Shown in pieces: positions 33,431 to 43,270 of a stretch of DNA of 64,000 nucleotides. The DNA is from Microthrixaceae bacterium. Its GTDB lineage: Bacteria > Actinomycetota > Acidimicrobiia > Acidimicrobiales > Poriferisodalaceae. The stretch covers positions 435,288 to 499,287 of the forward strand of contig WTFX01000026.1 of the NCBI GenBank assembly GCA_011523825.1, in the 5' to 3' direction. Every line of letters starts with the position of its first letter. The stretch's first letter is position 1. The notes below the pieces were generated by a model. That model was not told the DNA's origin. It worked only from the letters and a program-made list of their open reading frames with translations, and searched no databases. The translations under genes were made by a program, and so were the position numbers.

Positions 33431-35328
33431 TGGGCCGTCTGCGGGTGTCGGCCAGGCTGGCCACGATCACGCTGGTCGTGCTTGCACTCATCGCTGCGAG
33501 CACGGCCGTCGGCTGGGTCGTCGCCGGGGACTCGGCAGCTCCGACGGATGACGAACCAGACATCGGTGCGGTGACGACCGCGTTGGCAGTGGTGCGACAG
33601 GTGAAGTCCTTGGCGGACGCTGCCTCGGTGAGAACCAACGCGGGCATGACGCCCGAGACCTTGGCAGAGTCCCGAGCCTCCATGGAGGCAGAGATCGATG
33701 CGCTGAATGAGCAGCTTGATGTCCTGCAGGCCGCGGGGTACGAGCAGGCATCGGCGACGATGCGTGAGCTGACCAATGACCTTGCCCAGACAGCCGCGGA
33801 GATCGAACGCCGACGACTCGCCCTGGCCGAGGTGCTGCGCGAATCCGAACGACGCCGGCAAGAGATCATCGCCATGACCAATTGGGAGCTCGTGCCCGCA
33901 TCAGTGGCGAGCGAGGACGACGTGTTCGCTGGCTTGATCTCCGATCGCAGCGATGCCGTCTCACCCGACGACCTGCTGCGGTACTCACGCCTCGCGCTCA
34001 TGACGCAGCAAGTTGACCAAGGCTCGGTCCTCCTCGAGGTTGCAGCGAGGCAGCCGAACATCGCCTTCGTCGCCACAGTCGAAGAGAACATCGACCTGGT
34101 GATGTACCAGCTCTCCGACAGCCTCGAGGTATTTGCTGAAGACACCCACCAAGATCTGGATCCCACGCTGATCCCGCTCTCGAGAGAACTCGTGGACGGC
34201 GCCTACGGCGAAGCGAACATGATCGACATGATGAAGATCCGCCTGGGTCTGGGCGCGCAGGAGGCGCGCGATATCACCGCAATTGACGGGACCGTGGCGG
34301 CGTTGCACGCGGAGGCTGCGGCGTTCTTGACCCAAGCGGTCGACAGCGTCGGATCCGTCGATGGGTACGGCGGGATCGCCGAAGTTCTGAATGCAGCTTT
34401 GGCAGTTGACCAGCACGTGGGTTCCGTTGCGGCGGTTGCCACGGCCAGGAGCGCCCCGACGACGCCGCTGGGAAGCTTGCCGGCAACCCGGGACGCTGCC
34501 ACAGCTGACATTTCCGGCATCCACCAGAACCTGGACATCCTCGATGCCGCAGGTCACGGTGACGCCGTCGCCGGGATGCGCACATCGGTCGATCAAGCGC
34601 AGGCCGACGTCGAGCAGATCCACGTTGGCCGCCCGGAGCTCGTGGGAGCACTGCAGGCCGCTGAAGGTCAACGGGCGCAACTGAGGGCGTTCTTCGACTA
34701 CCAGCTCCGGCCGGCGGTCGTGTCCAGCCTCGACAACCAGCTGTATTACATGCTGACCGGAAGGAGCGAGTTCGCCGACAGCGTGCCGGCCGATTCGGAT
34801 CCGCTGTCGCATTCCGAGCTCATGCGGTACCGGCACCTCACGCTCGTCTTCAGCTCGCTCTTCCGAACCTTCTCAGGATTCATCATCACGTTTGTCATTT
34901 CTGAACCGACGCTGATCGCCGAAGCCGAGGAGAGATTTGCCACAGCGGCGCACCGCCTCGAGACGAGCGCCGCGTACCTGGAGCGAGAGGGCGGAAGCGA
35001 AGTACACCCGCAGCTCGTTCCGCTGGTGCGCCAGTTCATCGCCTTGGGCGATGGGGATGAGAACCTGTTCGATTCGCTCCGGTACCGGCTTCCCCTGATC
35101 GCTCAGGAGGCCGAGCTGATCGCGTCGGGCCGTCAAGCGACGTCTGCGCTGCAGGCTGACATCAGCATGCTGCTCGACGAGGTCCTGGGGGACGCTGCGA
35201 CGCACGATCCCGATGCCAACGAACCTGATGCACGGGTGATTGTGCTCGTGCTCGGCATCATCGCCGCCATCCTGACGCTGCTGATTGCGGCTTCAGTCGC
35301 CCGGCGCGACGACGCCGAGCCGGCCTGA
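33430..35328 (+). CDS. Large extracytoplasmic protein with duplicated helical module, no output domain
   Basis: The 632-residue product has an N-terminal membrane segment (about residues 9-31), a long outer region and a second membrane segment (about residues 600-622), ending in a nine-residue basic/acidic tail. The outer region is two copies of a mostly helical module: residues near 170 read SPDDLLRYSRLAL and residues near 455 read SHSELMRYRHLTL. Each is followed by a matching LIPLSRELVDGAYGEAN / LVPLVRQFIALGDGDEN segment. It resembles NIT-like or four-helix sensor ectodomains, but no kinase, GGDEF, cyclase or MCP part follows. It is translationally coupled to the binding lipoprotein. Family not recognised. 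Confidence 0.8.
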   Translation: MGRLRVSARLATITLVVLALIAASTAVGWVVAGDSAAPTDDEPDIGAVTTALAVVRQVKSLADAASVRTNAGMTPETLAESRASMEAEIDALNEQLDVLQAAGYEQASATMRELTNDLAQTAAEIERRRLALAEVLRESERRRQEIIAMTNWELVPASVASEDDVFAGLISDRSDAVSPDDLLRYSRLALMTQQVDQGSVLLEVAARQPNIAFVATVEENIDLVMYQLSDSLEVFAEDTHQDLDPTLIPLSRELVDGAYGEANMIDMMKIRLGLGAQEARDITAIDGTVAALHAEAAAFLTQAVDSVGSVDGYGGIAEVLNAALAVDQHVGSVAAVATARSAPTTPLGSLPATRDAATADISGIHQNLDILDAAGHGDAVAGMRTSVDQAQADVEQIHVGRPELVGALQAAEGQRAQLRAFFDYQLRPAVVSSLDNQLYYMLTGRSEFADSVPADSDPLSHSELMRYRHLTLVFSSLFRTFSGFIITFVISEPTLIAEAEERFATAAHRLETSAAYLEREGGSEVHPQLVPLVRQFIALGDGDENLFDSLRYRLPLIAQEAELIASGRQATSALQADISMLLDEVLGDAATHDPDANEPDARVIVLVLGIIAAILTLLIAASVARRDDAEPA

Positions 35329-35333
35329 GCAGT

Positions 35334-38171
35334 TCAGGTGTGGGCGCCCGAGCCGAGGTAGGCGTCCACCACGGTTTCGTTGGCCCGGATCTCCGTTGAC
35401 GTGCCCTCCGCGATGATCTGACCGAAGTTGAGCACGTAGATGTAGTCACAGATGTCGAGCACGAGGTTCATGTCGTGGTCGATCAGCAGAATCGACACAC
35501 CCTCGGATGCCACATCCAGCAACCGGACGCCCAGAGCGATGCTCTCGGCCGTGGTCAGACCCGCGGCCGGCTCGTCGGCCAGCATCACGCGAGGTTCCGA
35601 CGCCAGTGCCCGCGCCACGCCGACCAGCTTCTGGCGGCCGAGCGGGAGGTTGGCCGGTTTCATTCCGGTGTCACCGGCCAGGCCGACGATCTGCATCGCG
35701 GCATCGACCTGCGAGGTGTCCGATGGCCGCTCGGGCACGACGAGATCGGCGAGCACTGAGCGCATTGACGTCCGTTCGGCGGCAACCTGCACGTTCTCGC
35801 GCACGGTCAGGTCATCGAACAATTCCAGCGACTGCCACGTCCGCGCCAGTCCCCGCTGAGCACGCACATGGGGGGCTTCGCGGGAGAGCCGTTCCTCGCA
35901 GAACGTGACACGCCCGCGAGATGGCACAAATCCGGTGAGGGCATCGATCAGCGTCGTCTTGCCGGCGCCGTTCGGTCCGATCAGGCCCACGATCTCGCCC
36001 TCGCGGACTCGCAGCGACACCTGGTCCAGCGCTTTCAGCCCTCCGAAGCGCACCGTGAGATCCTCGACTGACAGCACGATCGGCGCGCTCTCGAAGCTCC
36101 GCTGCCGCTCCTTGCGCCGGTACTCCGACAGGCGAACCGTCTCACCGGACTCCGCGAGGGCTGGCTCGGTGAGCACCGCTGCGAGATCGCTACGCTCGCG
36201 GGCCTCAGCCCGGGCCCGTCTTCGTGATCGGACTGCTCGCCAGCGGGCGAGGTTCTGCCGGTACGCGCCGGCGACGCCCTCGGGGAAGAAGATCGCCGTT
36301 GCCACCAGTGCGACACCGGCGACGAGTTGGTACCAGCGCCCCAGCTCGGCGATCCGGTCGGCGGTGATGTAGACGATGCCGAGCGGGGCAAACAGCCCGG
36401 CGATGATTGCGCCGGGCACGCTCGTGATGCCGCACAGGTAGGCCAGCGCCAGGAAGCTCAGTCCGATGAGCACAGCGAAGCTCTCCGCGGAGAGCTGACC
36501 GCGGCTGTAGCCGATGAACGCGCCGCCCACGCCTGCGAGGAACGACGCAAGCGCGAATGCCAGCATCTTGGTGCCCGCAACGTTGATGCCGACCGACGCA
36601 CCCGCTCGCTCATTGGACCGTACGGCCAGGAAGCGGCGTCCGGTCGCGCTGCGTGCCAGGTTGCCGACCGCGAGGGCGCACACGGTCACCACGGCGAGCA
36701 CCAGGAAGCCGAACTCCATACGGGCAAAGTTCCTGCCCTCGCGAATGCTGAGGTTCGCACCGAACAGCGATGGGCCCGAAATGGGGTTGCCGTAGAGGCC
36801 GGTAATGGCGCTGTTGCGGAACACGAACTCCTCGAGCGCGACGGCTCCAGCGAGCGTGACGACGGCAAGCTGCGCGCCGCGGATGCGCAGGGCGGAGACG
36901 CCCACCACGAGCCCGAAGGCCGTGGCCATGAGCGCGGCGAGCAGCAGCGATATGGGGAACGGGATGCCGAGGGAGTCGCCCAGCTTGCTGAGCGCGAAGC
37001 CCGCGGCCCCCGCTATGGCGGCCTGGGCGAGCGAGATCTGGCCGACGAGGCCGGTCAGCACCACCAGCGACAGCATGACGATCGTCATGATCATGCTGGT
37101 CATGATCCCGATGCGGTAGCTGCCCTGCGCCACAGCCGTCAGCACGCCGGCCGCCACCACGGCCGAGGCGATCACGCTGGGCCGCATCTTCGGCCGGATG
37201 ACTTCGGGCAGGGCATCGGCTTCGACAGCGCCACGAGTCGGCAGGGTGTGGCCCAGGCCGAACAGGGCGATCACGATGACCCCGAACGGCAGCGCATCGG
37301 GGATGCCGGTGATCGCCCAGTCTGGCCACCACGGATTGGTGGTTTGATACACGACGATCGACTGGAAGATGCCGAGCCCGAACGCTGCTGTCACGGTGAC
37401 GGCGATGGACAGCAGCCGGCCGATGACCGCCGCGGCGAGCGCCGGGACGATCGAGAGGTAGGTCAACGGGCTGAGCGAGACGATCGGCGAGGCCATGATC
37501 AGCAGGAAGCCGACAACGGTGCTTGACAGCACCCACGTCGAGCCAGCCAGCACTTGCGGCGAGTAGCGGGCCAGGCTGATCGCCCGCTCGTTCTCAGTGG
37601 AGGCCCGCGTGGCCAGCCCCAAGCGCGTGAAGCGGAACCACGCCCAGGCCGCGGCGGCGGTCAGCAGTACGACGGCCGTGAGCCAGAGGCGATCGCGGGA
37701 GAAGCTGACGCCGGCGAAGCTCACCGGCTCGTTGGGAAGGATCGGCGTGACGACGCGGGCGGTGCTCGTGAAGTGCATCACGATCAGGGCCTGGATGACC
37801 AGCAGCACGCCCACCGAGGCGACCACTCGGGCCAGGATCGGGGCTCGCCGGAGCGGCCGGAAGACCAGGAAGTGCACCATCAGCCCGATGAGGCTGCATG
37901 ACAGCACCGCGAGGATGAGGGCGATCGGGAAGGGCACGCTGCCAGAGCTGCCGCCGAGGCCGATGCGGCTGCGAATGAGCACGACCGGCAGCACGAGATC
38001 GCCGGTGTCGCTGAGCTCGTCGTAGACGTACGCCCCCCACATCGCCATCGCACCGGTGGCGAAGTTGATGATGCCGGTGCCCCGGTAGGTGATGACTAGG
38101 CCCATTGACAGCGCTGCATAGAGGCAGCCCGACCCCAGGCCGATGATCGCGAAGAGCAGGTACTGGTCCAC
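35334..38171 (-). CDS. Fused LivH-LivM-LivG branched-chain amino acid ABC transporter protein (copy 1)
   Basis: A 945-residue chain joins three normally separate subunits. Residues about 1-300 are a LivH-type permease ([21 protein letters not shown]). Residues about 330-630 are a LivM-type permease ([20 protein letters not shown]). After a charged linker, residues about 700-945 form a LivG ATPase with Walker [10 protein letters not shown], signature region [15 protein letters not shown], Walker B RVMLADEP and the H-loop LIDHDMNLVLD. It would import branched-chain amino acids or related amides with a LivF partner. It is the last gene of a five-gene minus-strand operon and ends five bases from the convergent ectodomain gene. 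Confidence 0.92.
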   Translation of the reverse strand: MDQYLLFAIIGLGSGCLYAALSMGLVITYRGTGIINFATGAMAMWGAYVYDELSDTGDLVLPVVLIRSRIGLGGSSGSVPFPIALILAVLSCSLIGLMVHFLVFRPLRRAPILARVVASVGVLLVIQALIVMHFTSTARVVTPILPNEPVSFAGVSFSRDRLWLTAVVLLTAAAAWAWFRFTRLGLATRASTENERAISLARYSPQVLAGSTWVLSSTVVGFLLIMASPIVSLSPLTYLSIVPALAAAVIGRLLSIAVTVTAAFGLGIFQSIVVYQTTNPWWPDWAITGIPDALPFGVIVIALFGLGHTLPTRGAVEADALPEVIRPKMRPSVIASAVVAAGVLTAVAQGSYRIGIMTSMIMTIVMLSLVVLTGLVGQISLAQAAIAGAAGFALSKLGDSLGIPFPISLLLAALMATAFGLVVGVSALRIRGAQLAVVTLAGAVALEEFVFRNSAITGLYGNPISGPSLFGANLSIREGRNFARMEFGFLVLAVVTVCALAVGNLARSATGRRFLAVRSNERAGASVGINVAGTKMLAFALASFLAGVGGAFIGYSRGQLSAESFAVLIGLSFLALAYLCGITSVPGAIIAGLFAPLGIVYITADRIAELGRWYQLVAGVALVATAIFFPEGVAGAYRQNLARWRAVRSRRRARAEARERSDLAAVLTEPALAESGETVRLSEYRRKERQRSFESAPIVLSVEDLTVRFGGLKALDQVSLRVREGEIVGLIGPNGAGKTTLIDALTGFVPSRGRVTFCEERLSREAPHVRAQRGLARTWQSLELFDDLTVRENVQVAAERTSMRSVLADLVVPERPSDTSQVDAAMQIVGLAGDTGMKPANLPLGRQKLVGVARALASEPRVMLADEPAAGLTTAESIALGVRLLDVASEGVSILLIDHDMNLVLDICDYIYVLNFGQIIAEGTSTEIRANETVVDAYLGSGAHT

Positions 38172-38253
38172 TTCGGCAGTTCCGCCTCAGATTGTCCGGC
38201 AACTCATCCGCAGATGCTCGCAGATGAACCCGCGGTCCTTCGGATAACAGGGA

Positions 38254-39609
38254 TTACAGACCGCTCAGCTCGTACGCGTCGAAGAGTCCGTCGCCGACCA
38301 CGATGCGGCGCAGCGATCCGTCGTCGGCCTCGACAACCTGCCACACCATGATGTGCGACATGCAGTGCGAGGACTCCGGGGGCCATGGTGCCATCCCGCA
38401 TCGCAGGTTGGGGCCGAACCATCCGGGGGTCTCGCCGGCGTTGGCGAAGGCATCGGTGATCGACTCGGAAGTGATCGGGCCCTCGATCGTCTCGAGAATG
38501 AACTCGATCTCACGCCATGCCCCATACGGCGCGATGCCAAAGCCCTCGATGAGCTGCTCGTGCCCGGCCGCTGTCATGTGGTCGGCGTATTCCGCGAGGC
38601 GTTCCTGAATCTCGGGCGGCGCGAACTCGGCGACCCACGGAACCCACTGGTCGCCCTGGGTGTAGGTGCCGATGGCGGCTGCCCCCAGCACGTCGATGTA
38701 CAGCGTGCAGGACCCGGCGAAGATCGGCTTGTCGAACCCGCTCGCAGCGGCTGAGCCGACCATGCCGATGCAGCCGAATTCGTCGAGCTGGCCCATCATG
38801 CCCTCGACGCCCGCGGACTGCGCCGCCGCAATGGCAGCAGTCCAGTCGGGCGATGCGATATCGACCACGATGCGCTCCATCTCGATGCCGTAGTGCTCGA
38901 GGACCGGGGCGATGATGTTGTCCAGGAAGTCCAGGGCGGTGGACGAGTCCTGGACGAGCACTGCGATGTGGTCGATGCCGAGTTCGCTGAAGGTCTTGGC
39001 CGGGCCGACGGCGAATGCCCCGGTGGCCACATGGAGCAGGAAGGCCCCGGGACTGTTGCGCTCGGTGCGGCCCCACGAGTGGGACGAGACGTAGGGAATG
39101 CCGGCGTCAACCCACAGTCCGAAGGCAGCTTCGGAGCCCAGCTCGACGCCCATGTACGCCATGTCGACGTCTTCTTCGATCAGCTTGATGGCGCAGTTGA
39201 TGGCGCTCTCGGGCGTGCCATCGGAGAGGCAGATGATCGGCTCGATCATGGCTCCGTGGATCCCGCCCGCCTCATTGATGACGTTGATGGCCACCTCGCC
39301 GCCGATGCGCAGTTCGGGCAGCGAGATGTTGCCGCCCTCGTTGTTGACATAACCGACCCTGATGACTTCGCCGGTGCGGTCGATCGGTACATCGCCGCCG
39401 TCGCCGCCGTCGCTCGCGGCGTTGCCGTCATCAGGTTGCTCGCCGGGCTCGCCGTCGCCGGCCGTCGTGCCCCCGGCGTCTCCGGGCGCCTCGGCGGTTG
39501 TCGGCGCGGGCTCGGCGCCGTCGTCGTCGCCGTCCGAGCTTGCGCACGCGGCAGCAACCAGTGCGAGAGCGAGCAGCAGGGCCCCGAATCGTGTCAGTGG
39601 AGAGCGCAT
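38254..39609 (-). CDS. Branched-chain-amino-acid-type solute-binding lipoprotein (copy 1)
   Basis: From the ATG at 39609 the product has 451 residues: signal with lipobox AAAC (Cys22), an acidic Gly/Asp/Pro-rich linker to about residue 70, then a Peripla_BP_6 fold (VIRVGYVNNEGG, VINEAGGIHGAMIEPIICL, GIDHIAVLVQDSS). It lies between LivF and the fused transporter copy 1 and is closely similar to the binding protein at 43271 throughout, including the C-terminal GWFGPNLRCG. The ligand is likely a branched-chain amino acid, amide or aromatic acid. Confidence 0.9.
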   Translation of the reverse strand: MRSPLTRFGALLLALALVAAACASSDGDDDGAEPAPTTAEAPGDAGGTTAGDGEPGEQPDDGNAASDGGDGGDVPIDRTGEVIRVGYVNNEGGNISLPELRIGGEVAINVINEAGGIHGAMIEPIICLSDGTPESAINCAIKLIEEDVDMAYMGVELGSEAAFGLWVDAGIPYVSSHSWGRTERNSPGAFLLHVATGAFAVGPAKTFSELGIDHIAVLVQDSSTALDFLDNIIAPVLEHYGIEMERIVVDIASPDWTAAIAAAQSAGVEGMMGQLDEFGCIGMVGSAAASGFDKPIFAGSCTLYIDVLGAAAIGTYTQGDQWVPWVAEFAPPEIQERLAEYADHMTAAGHEQLIEGFGIAPYGAWREIEFILETIEGPITSESITDAFANAGETPGWFGPNLRCGMAPWPPESSHCMSHIMVWQVVEADDGSLRRIVVGDGLFDAYELSGL

Positions 39610-39622
39610 AGAGGCCCCGACG

Positions 39623-40396
39623 CTACTCGTGGTCGAGGGTGCGCTCCCCGAGATAGCTGGCCTCGAGCACCTCGGGGCGCTGAGACAGTTCCTCGGCGGT
39701 GCCAGACAGCGCCAGCTCACCATGGTTCAGCACATATGCCCGGTCGGTGATGGCCAGCGCAGCGTGCACGTGCTGTTCCACCAGCAGTACTGCAGTGCCC
39801 GTCTCGTCGGCGATGCGCCGCACCACCGGCAGCAGCCGTTCCACGATGATCGGCGCGAGGCCGAGGCTCATCTCGTCCACCATCAGCAGCTTGGGATCGG
39901 CGATGAGCTTGCAGCCCAGCGCCAGCATCTGCTGCTCGCCGCCTGACAGCAGCCCGGTCCGGCGGTCCAGCAGTTCTTCGAGGGCCGGGAACCAGCCGAT
40001 CACATCGGCTTCGGTGACCTCGCTGTGACGGTGGCGATGCAGGCGCAGGTTCTCCGCAACGCTGAGCTGGAAGAAGATGCCGCGGTCCTCGGGCAGCAGC
40101 GCCACGCCACGGCGGGCGATCTGGTGGGCGCTGGCATGCCCGACGGGCGAGCCGAGCACATCGATCTCGCCGTCGATGGGCTTGAGCACCCCCGCGATGG
40201 TCAGCAGCGTGGTGGTCTTGCCCGCACCGTTGGGTCCGAGCAGTGCCACGACCTCGCCGGGATGCACATGCAGCGACAGTCCGCGCACGGCGGGGACGCC
40301 GCCCCAGCCGGCCACCAGGTTCCGCACATCAAGGGCGGGCGCGGTGATGCCGGTGCCGTCGGCGGCGCTCGGTGACTGCGTGTCAGTGGTGCTCAT
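39623..40396 (-). CDS. livF: LivF-type ABC transporter ATPase
   Basis: This 257-residue ATPase has Walker [16 protein letters not shown], the full signature [13 protein letters not shown], Walker [16 protein letters not shown] and the H-loop [10 protein letters not shown], as in LivF. It is the only LivF in the operon, although two LivH-M-G fusions are present. It overlaps the upstream fused gene by four bases (ATGA), so it is translationally coupled to copy 2. A Ser/Thr-rich start of about 20 residues precedes the domain. Confidence 0.93.
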   Translation of the reverse strand: MSTTDTQSPSAADGTGITAPALDVRNLVAGWGGVPAVRGLSLHVHPGEVVALLGPNGAGKTTTLLTIAGVLKPIDGEIDVLGSPVGHASAHQIARRGVALLPEDRGIFFQLSVAENLRLHRHRHSEVTEADVIGWFPALEELLDRRTGLLSGGEQQMLALGCKLIADPKLLMVDEMSLGLAPIIVERLLPVVRRIADETGTAVLLVEQHVHAALAITDRAYVLNHGELALSGTAEELSQRPEVLEASYLGERTLDHE

Positions 40397-43212
40397 GCAT
40401 GGACCTCCGAACCAAGGTAGGCGTCGATGACTGCCTCGTTGGCACGAATCTCGGCTGGGGTGCCCTCGGCGATGATCTGGCCGAAGTCGAGCACGTAGAT
40501 GTAGTCGCAGACCTCCAGCACGAGGCCCATGTCGTGGTCGATCAGCAGGATCGACACACCGCCCTCGGCGATGTCGATGATCTCCTGGCCGAGCGCCCGG
40601 CTCTCGGCCGTGTCGAGGCCGGCCGCGGGTTCATCGGCCAGCATCACACGGGGCGAGCCGGCCAACGCCCGGGCCACGCCCACCAGCTTCTGGCGTCCGA
40701 GCGGCAGATCTCCGGGGCGGGCGTCTGCGTCTGCGGTGAGCCCGACAAGTTCGAGCGCCGAGTCCACGCGTGCGAGATCCACCGGTCTCGCCGGCTTGAC
40801 GAAGTCGGCCAGCACCGATCCGACGGTGGCTCGCTCGTCGGCGACCTGCACGTTCTCGCGGACCGACAGATCGCCAAAAAGCTCCAGTGACTGCCACGTA
40901 CGCGTCAGGCCCATGCGCGCCCGCTGATACGGCAGCTCTCGTGTGAGCTCAGCTCCGCAGAACTCGATCCGGCCATCTGAGGGAATGAACCCGGTGAGCG
41001 CGTCGATCATCGTGGTCTTGCCCGCACCGTTGGGTCCGATCAGCCCGACGATCTCTCCCTCCCGAACTCGCAGCGAAGCATCGTCCACGGCCTTGAGGCC
41101 GCCGTAGCGCACGGTCAGATGATCGATGCCGAGCACCACTGGCACGTCGTCGAAGGTCGGCCGGTCCCGATTCGTCACCGGGGGTGCGGCGCGCGCTGGC
41201 GCACTTGGGGAAGCGTCGGCGTCTGTACCGTCCTCCGCAACTGCCTTCGCGGCTGCGCGAGCAGCCAGCGCCGCACGCATCTTTTCGTAGTTCTTGCGGT
41301 TCGCCCCCGCGATGCCCTCGGGATTGAAGATCGCCGTGAGCACCAGTCCGATGCCGGCAAGGATCTGGTAGGCCGTCCCCAGCTCGAGCGCACGGTCGAG
41401 AATCACGAAGCCGATGCCGAGCGGGGCGAAGGTGCCTGCGATGATCGCACCGGACACTGTGGTGATGCCGCCCAGGTAGGCGAAGGCCAGAAAGCTCAGG
41501 CCGACCATCACGGTGAAGCTGTCGGCCGAGAGCTGTCCCCTGCTGTAGCCGATGAACGCACCGCCGATGCCCGCCAGGAAGGAGGCGATGGCGAACGCGA
41601 CGAGCTTCGTGTTCGCAATCGAGATGCCGACCGAAGCGCCGGCCCGTTCGTTCGAGCGGACGGCCAGAAACCGCCGACCGGTTGCGCTGCGCGCCAAGTT
41701 CCCGACGAGAATCGCGCACACCGTGACGACGAGCAGCACGAGGATGGCGAATTCGACGCGGGCGATCGTGCGTCCCTCCCGCACGCCCATGTCAAGGCCG
41801 AACAGCGTCGGGTCCGGAATGGGATTTCCCGCGACCTCGGACAACTTGACATTGCGAAAGATGAACTTCTCCAAGGCCACGGCTCCCGCAAGGGTCACCA
41901 CTGCCAGTTGAGCGCCTCGGATGCGCAACGCCGGGATGCCGACCAGCACGCCGAACACCGTTGCGACCAACGCCGCCAGCAGCGGCGAGATCGGGAACGG
42001 GATGCCGAGAGTATCGCCCAGCTTGCTGAGCGCGAATCCAGCCGTGCCGGCGATGCCCGCCTGTGCCAGCGAGATCTGCCCGACGAGGCCGGTCAGCACC
42101 ACCAGCGACAGCATGATGATTGTCACGGTCATGCTGGTGATGACCCCGAACCGGTAGCTGCCCGAGGTCAGCGCGGCCAGCACGCCGGCGCCGACCACTA
42201 CCGGCGCAATCACCGCAGTTCGCATCTTGGGCCGGTACACCTCTGGCAGGGGATCCGCCTCGACCGCCCCCCTGGTGGGCAGGGCGTCGCCGACCACGAA
42301 CAGCGCAATGACGATGACCACGAATGGCACTGCGTCGCCGAGTCCGGTCACTGCCCAGTCGGGCCACCATGACTTGGTGGTCTGGAACACGACGATTGAC
42401 TGGAAGATGCCGAGCCCCAGCGCCGCGGTGACGGTGATGCCGATCGACGACAGGCGGCCGATGAGCGCCGCTGCCAGCGCGGGCACGATGGCCAGCACGT
42501 AGGTCAGCGGGTTCAGGATCACCGTCGGTGCGGTCAGGATCACGACGAAGCCGACCACCGTGCTGGACAGCACCCAGGTGGAGCCTGCGAGCACCTGCGG
42601 CGAGAAGCGGGCGAGTCCGATGGCCCGCTCGTTCTCCGCGGAGGCTCTCGTGGCCAGCCCGAGGCGAGTGAACCGGAACCAGGCCCACAGCGCCACAGCG
42701 ATCACGACGACGACGCCAGTGAGCCACAAGCGATCGCGTGAGAAGTTGATGCCCGCAAAATTCACGGGCTCGTTCGGCAGGATCGGCGCCAAGGCTCGAG
42801 GCGTGCTGCCGAACTGCATCACGATCAGCGCCTGGATCGCCAGCAGCACCCCGACCGACGCCACGACGCGCGCCAGGATCGGCGCGCGTCGCAGCGGTCT
42901 GAACACCAAGAAGTGCACGAGCAGCCCGATGAGGCTGCACGACAGCACGGCCAGCAACATCGCCAGCGCAAACGGCACCGAGCCGATGCCTTCGCCGAGG
43001 CTCACCTTGTGGGGAATGATCGCCACTGGGAACACCAAGTCACCGGTGCGGTTCAGCTCATCGAAGACATAGGCGCCCCACATCGCCATCGCACCGGTCG
43101 CGAAGTTGATGATGCCGGTGCCGCGGTAGGTGATGACCACGCCCATCGAAATGGCCGCGTAGATGCTGCCGAAGCCGAGCCCGACGATGGCGAACAGGAG
43201 GTACTGCTGCAC
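40393..43212 (-). CDS. Fused LivH-LivM-LivG branched-chain amino acid ABC transporter protein (copy 2)
   Basis: The 939-residue product has the same three-part order as copy 1: LivH permease ([18 protein letters not shown]), LivM permease ([18 protein letters not shown]), a linker rich in Ala/Asp/Pro near residues 645-685, and a LivG ATPase with [24 protein letters not shown] and [12 protein letters not shown]. It is very similar to copy 1, so the operon arose by duplication of a transporter-plus-binding-protein unit. It follows its binding protein by 58 bases and overlaps LivF by four bases. Confidence 0.92.
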   Translation of the reverse strand: MQQYLLFAIVGLGFGSIYAAISMGVVITYRGTGIINFATGAMAMWGAYVFDELNRTGDLVFPVAIIPHKVSLGEGIGSVPFALAMLLAVLSCSLIGLLVHFLVFRPLRRAPILARVVASVGVLLAIQALIVMQFGSTPRALAPILPNEPVNFAGINFSRDRLWLTGVVVVIAVALWAWFRFTRLGLATRASAENERAIGLARFSPQVLAGSTWVLSSTVVGFVVILTAPTVILNPLTYVLAIVPALAAALIGRLSSIGITVTAALGLGIFQSIVVFQTTKSWWPDWAVTGLGDAVPFVVIVIALFVVGDALPTRGAVEADPLPEVYRPKMRTAVIAPVVVGAGVLAALTSGSYRFGVITSMTVTIIMLSLVVLTGLVGQISLAQAGIAGTAGFALSKLGDTLGIPFPISPLLAALVATVFGVLVGIPALRIRGAQLAVVTLAGAVALEKFIFRNVKLSEVAGNPIPDPTLFGLDMGVREGRTIARVEFAILVLLVVTVCAILVGNLARSATGRRFLAVRSNERAGASVGISIANTKLVAFAIASFLAGIGGAFIGYSRGQLSADSFTVMVGLSFLAFAYLGGITTVSGAIIAGTFAPLGIGFVILDRALELGTAYQILAGIGLVLTAIFNPEGIAGANRKNYEKMRAALAARAAAKAVAEDGTDADASPSAPARAAPPVTNRDRPTFDDVPVVLGIDHLTVRYGGLKAVDDASLRVREGEIVGLIGPNGAGKTTMIDALTGFIPSDGRIEFCGAELTRELPYQRARMGLTRTWQSLELFGDLSVRENVQVADERATVGSVLADFVKPARPVDLARVDSALELVGLTADADARPGDLPLGRQKLVGVARALAGSPRVMLADEPAAGLDTAESRALGQEIIDIAEGGVSILLIDHDMGLVLEVCDYIYVLDFGQIIAEGTPAEIRANEAVIDAYLGSEVHA

Positions 43213-43270
43213 GTCGTGGGTGCCGAAGGGTCAGTTCTCGGTGGTCAGAGTGCTCTGCGGTGCTCCGGGG

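Noticed and set aside
36327..37526. A 399-codon plus-strand frame inside the fused Liv gene
   Set aside because: The His/Asp/Glu-rich product is the complement of membrane-segment codons in the LivM part.
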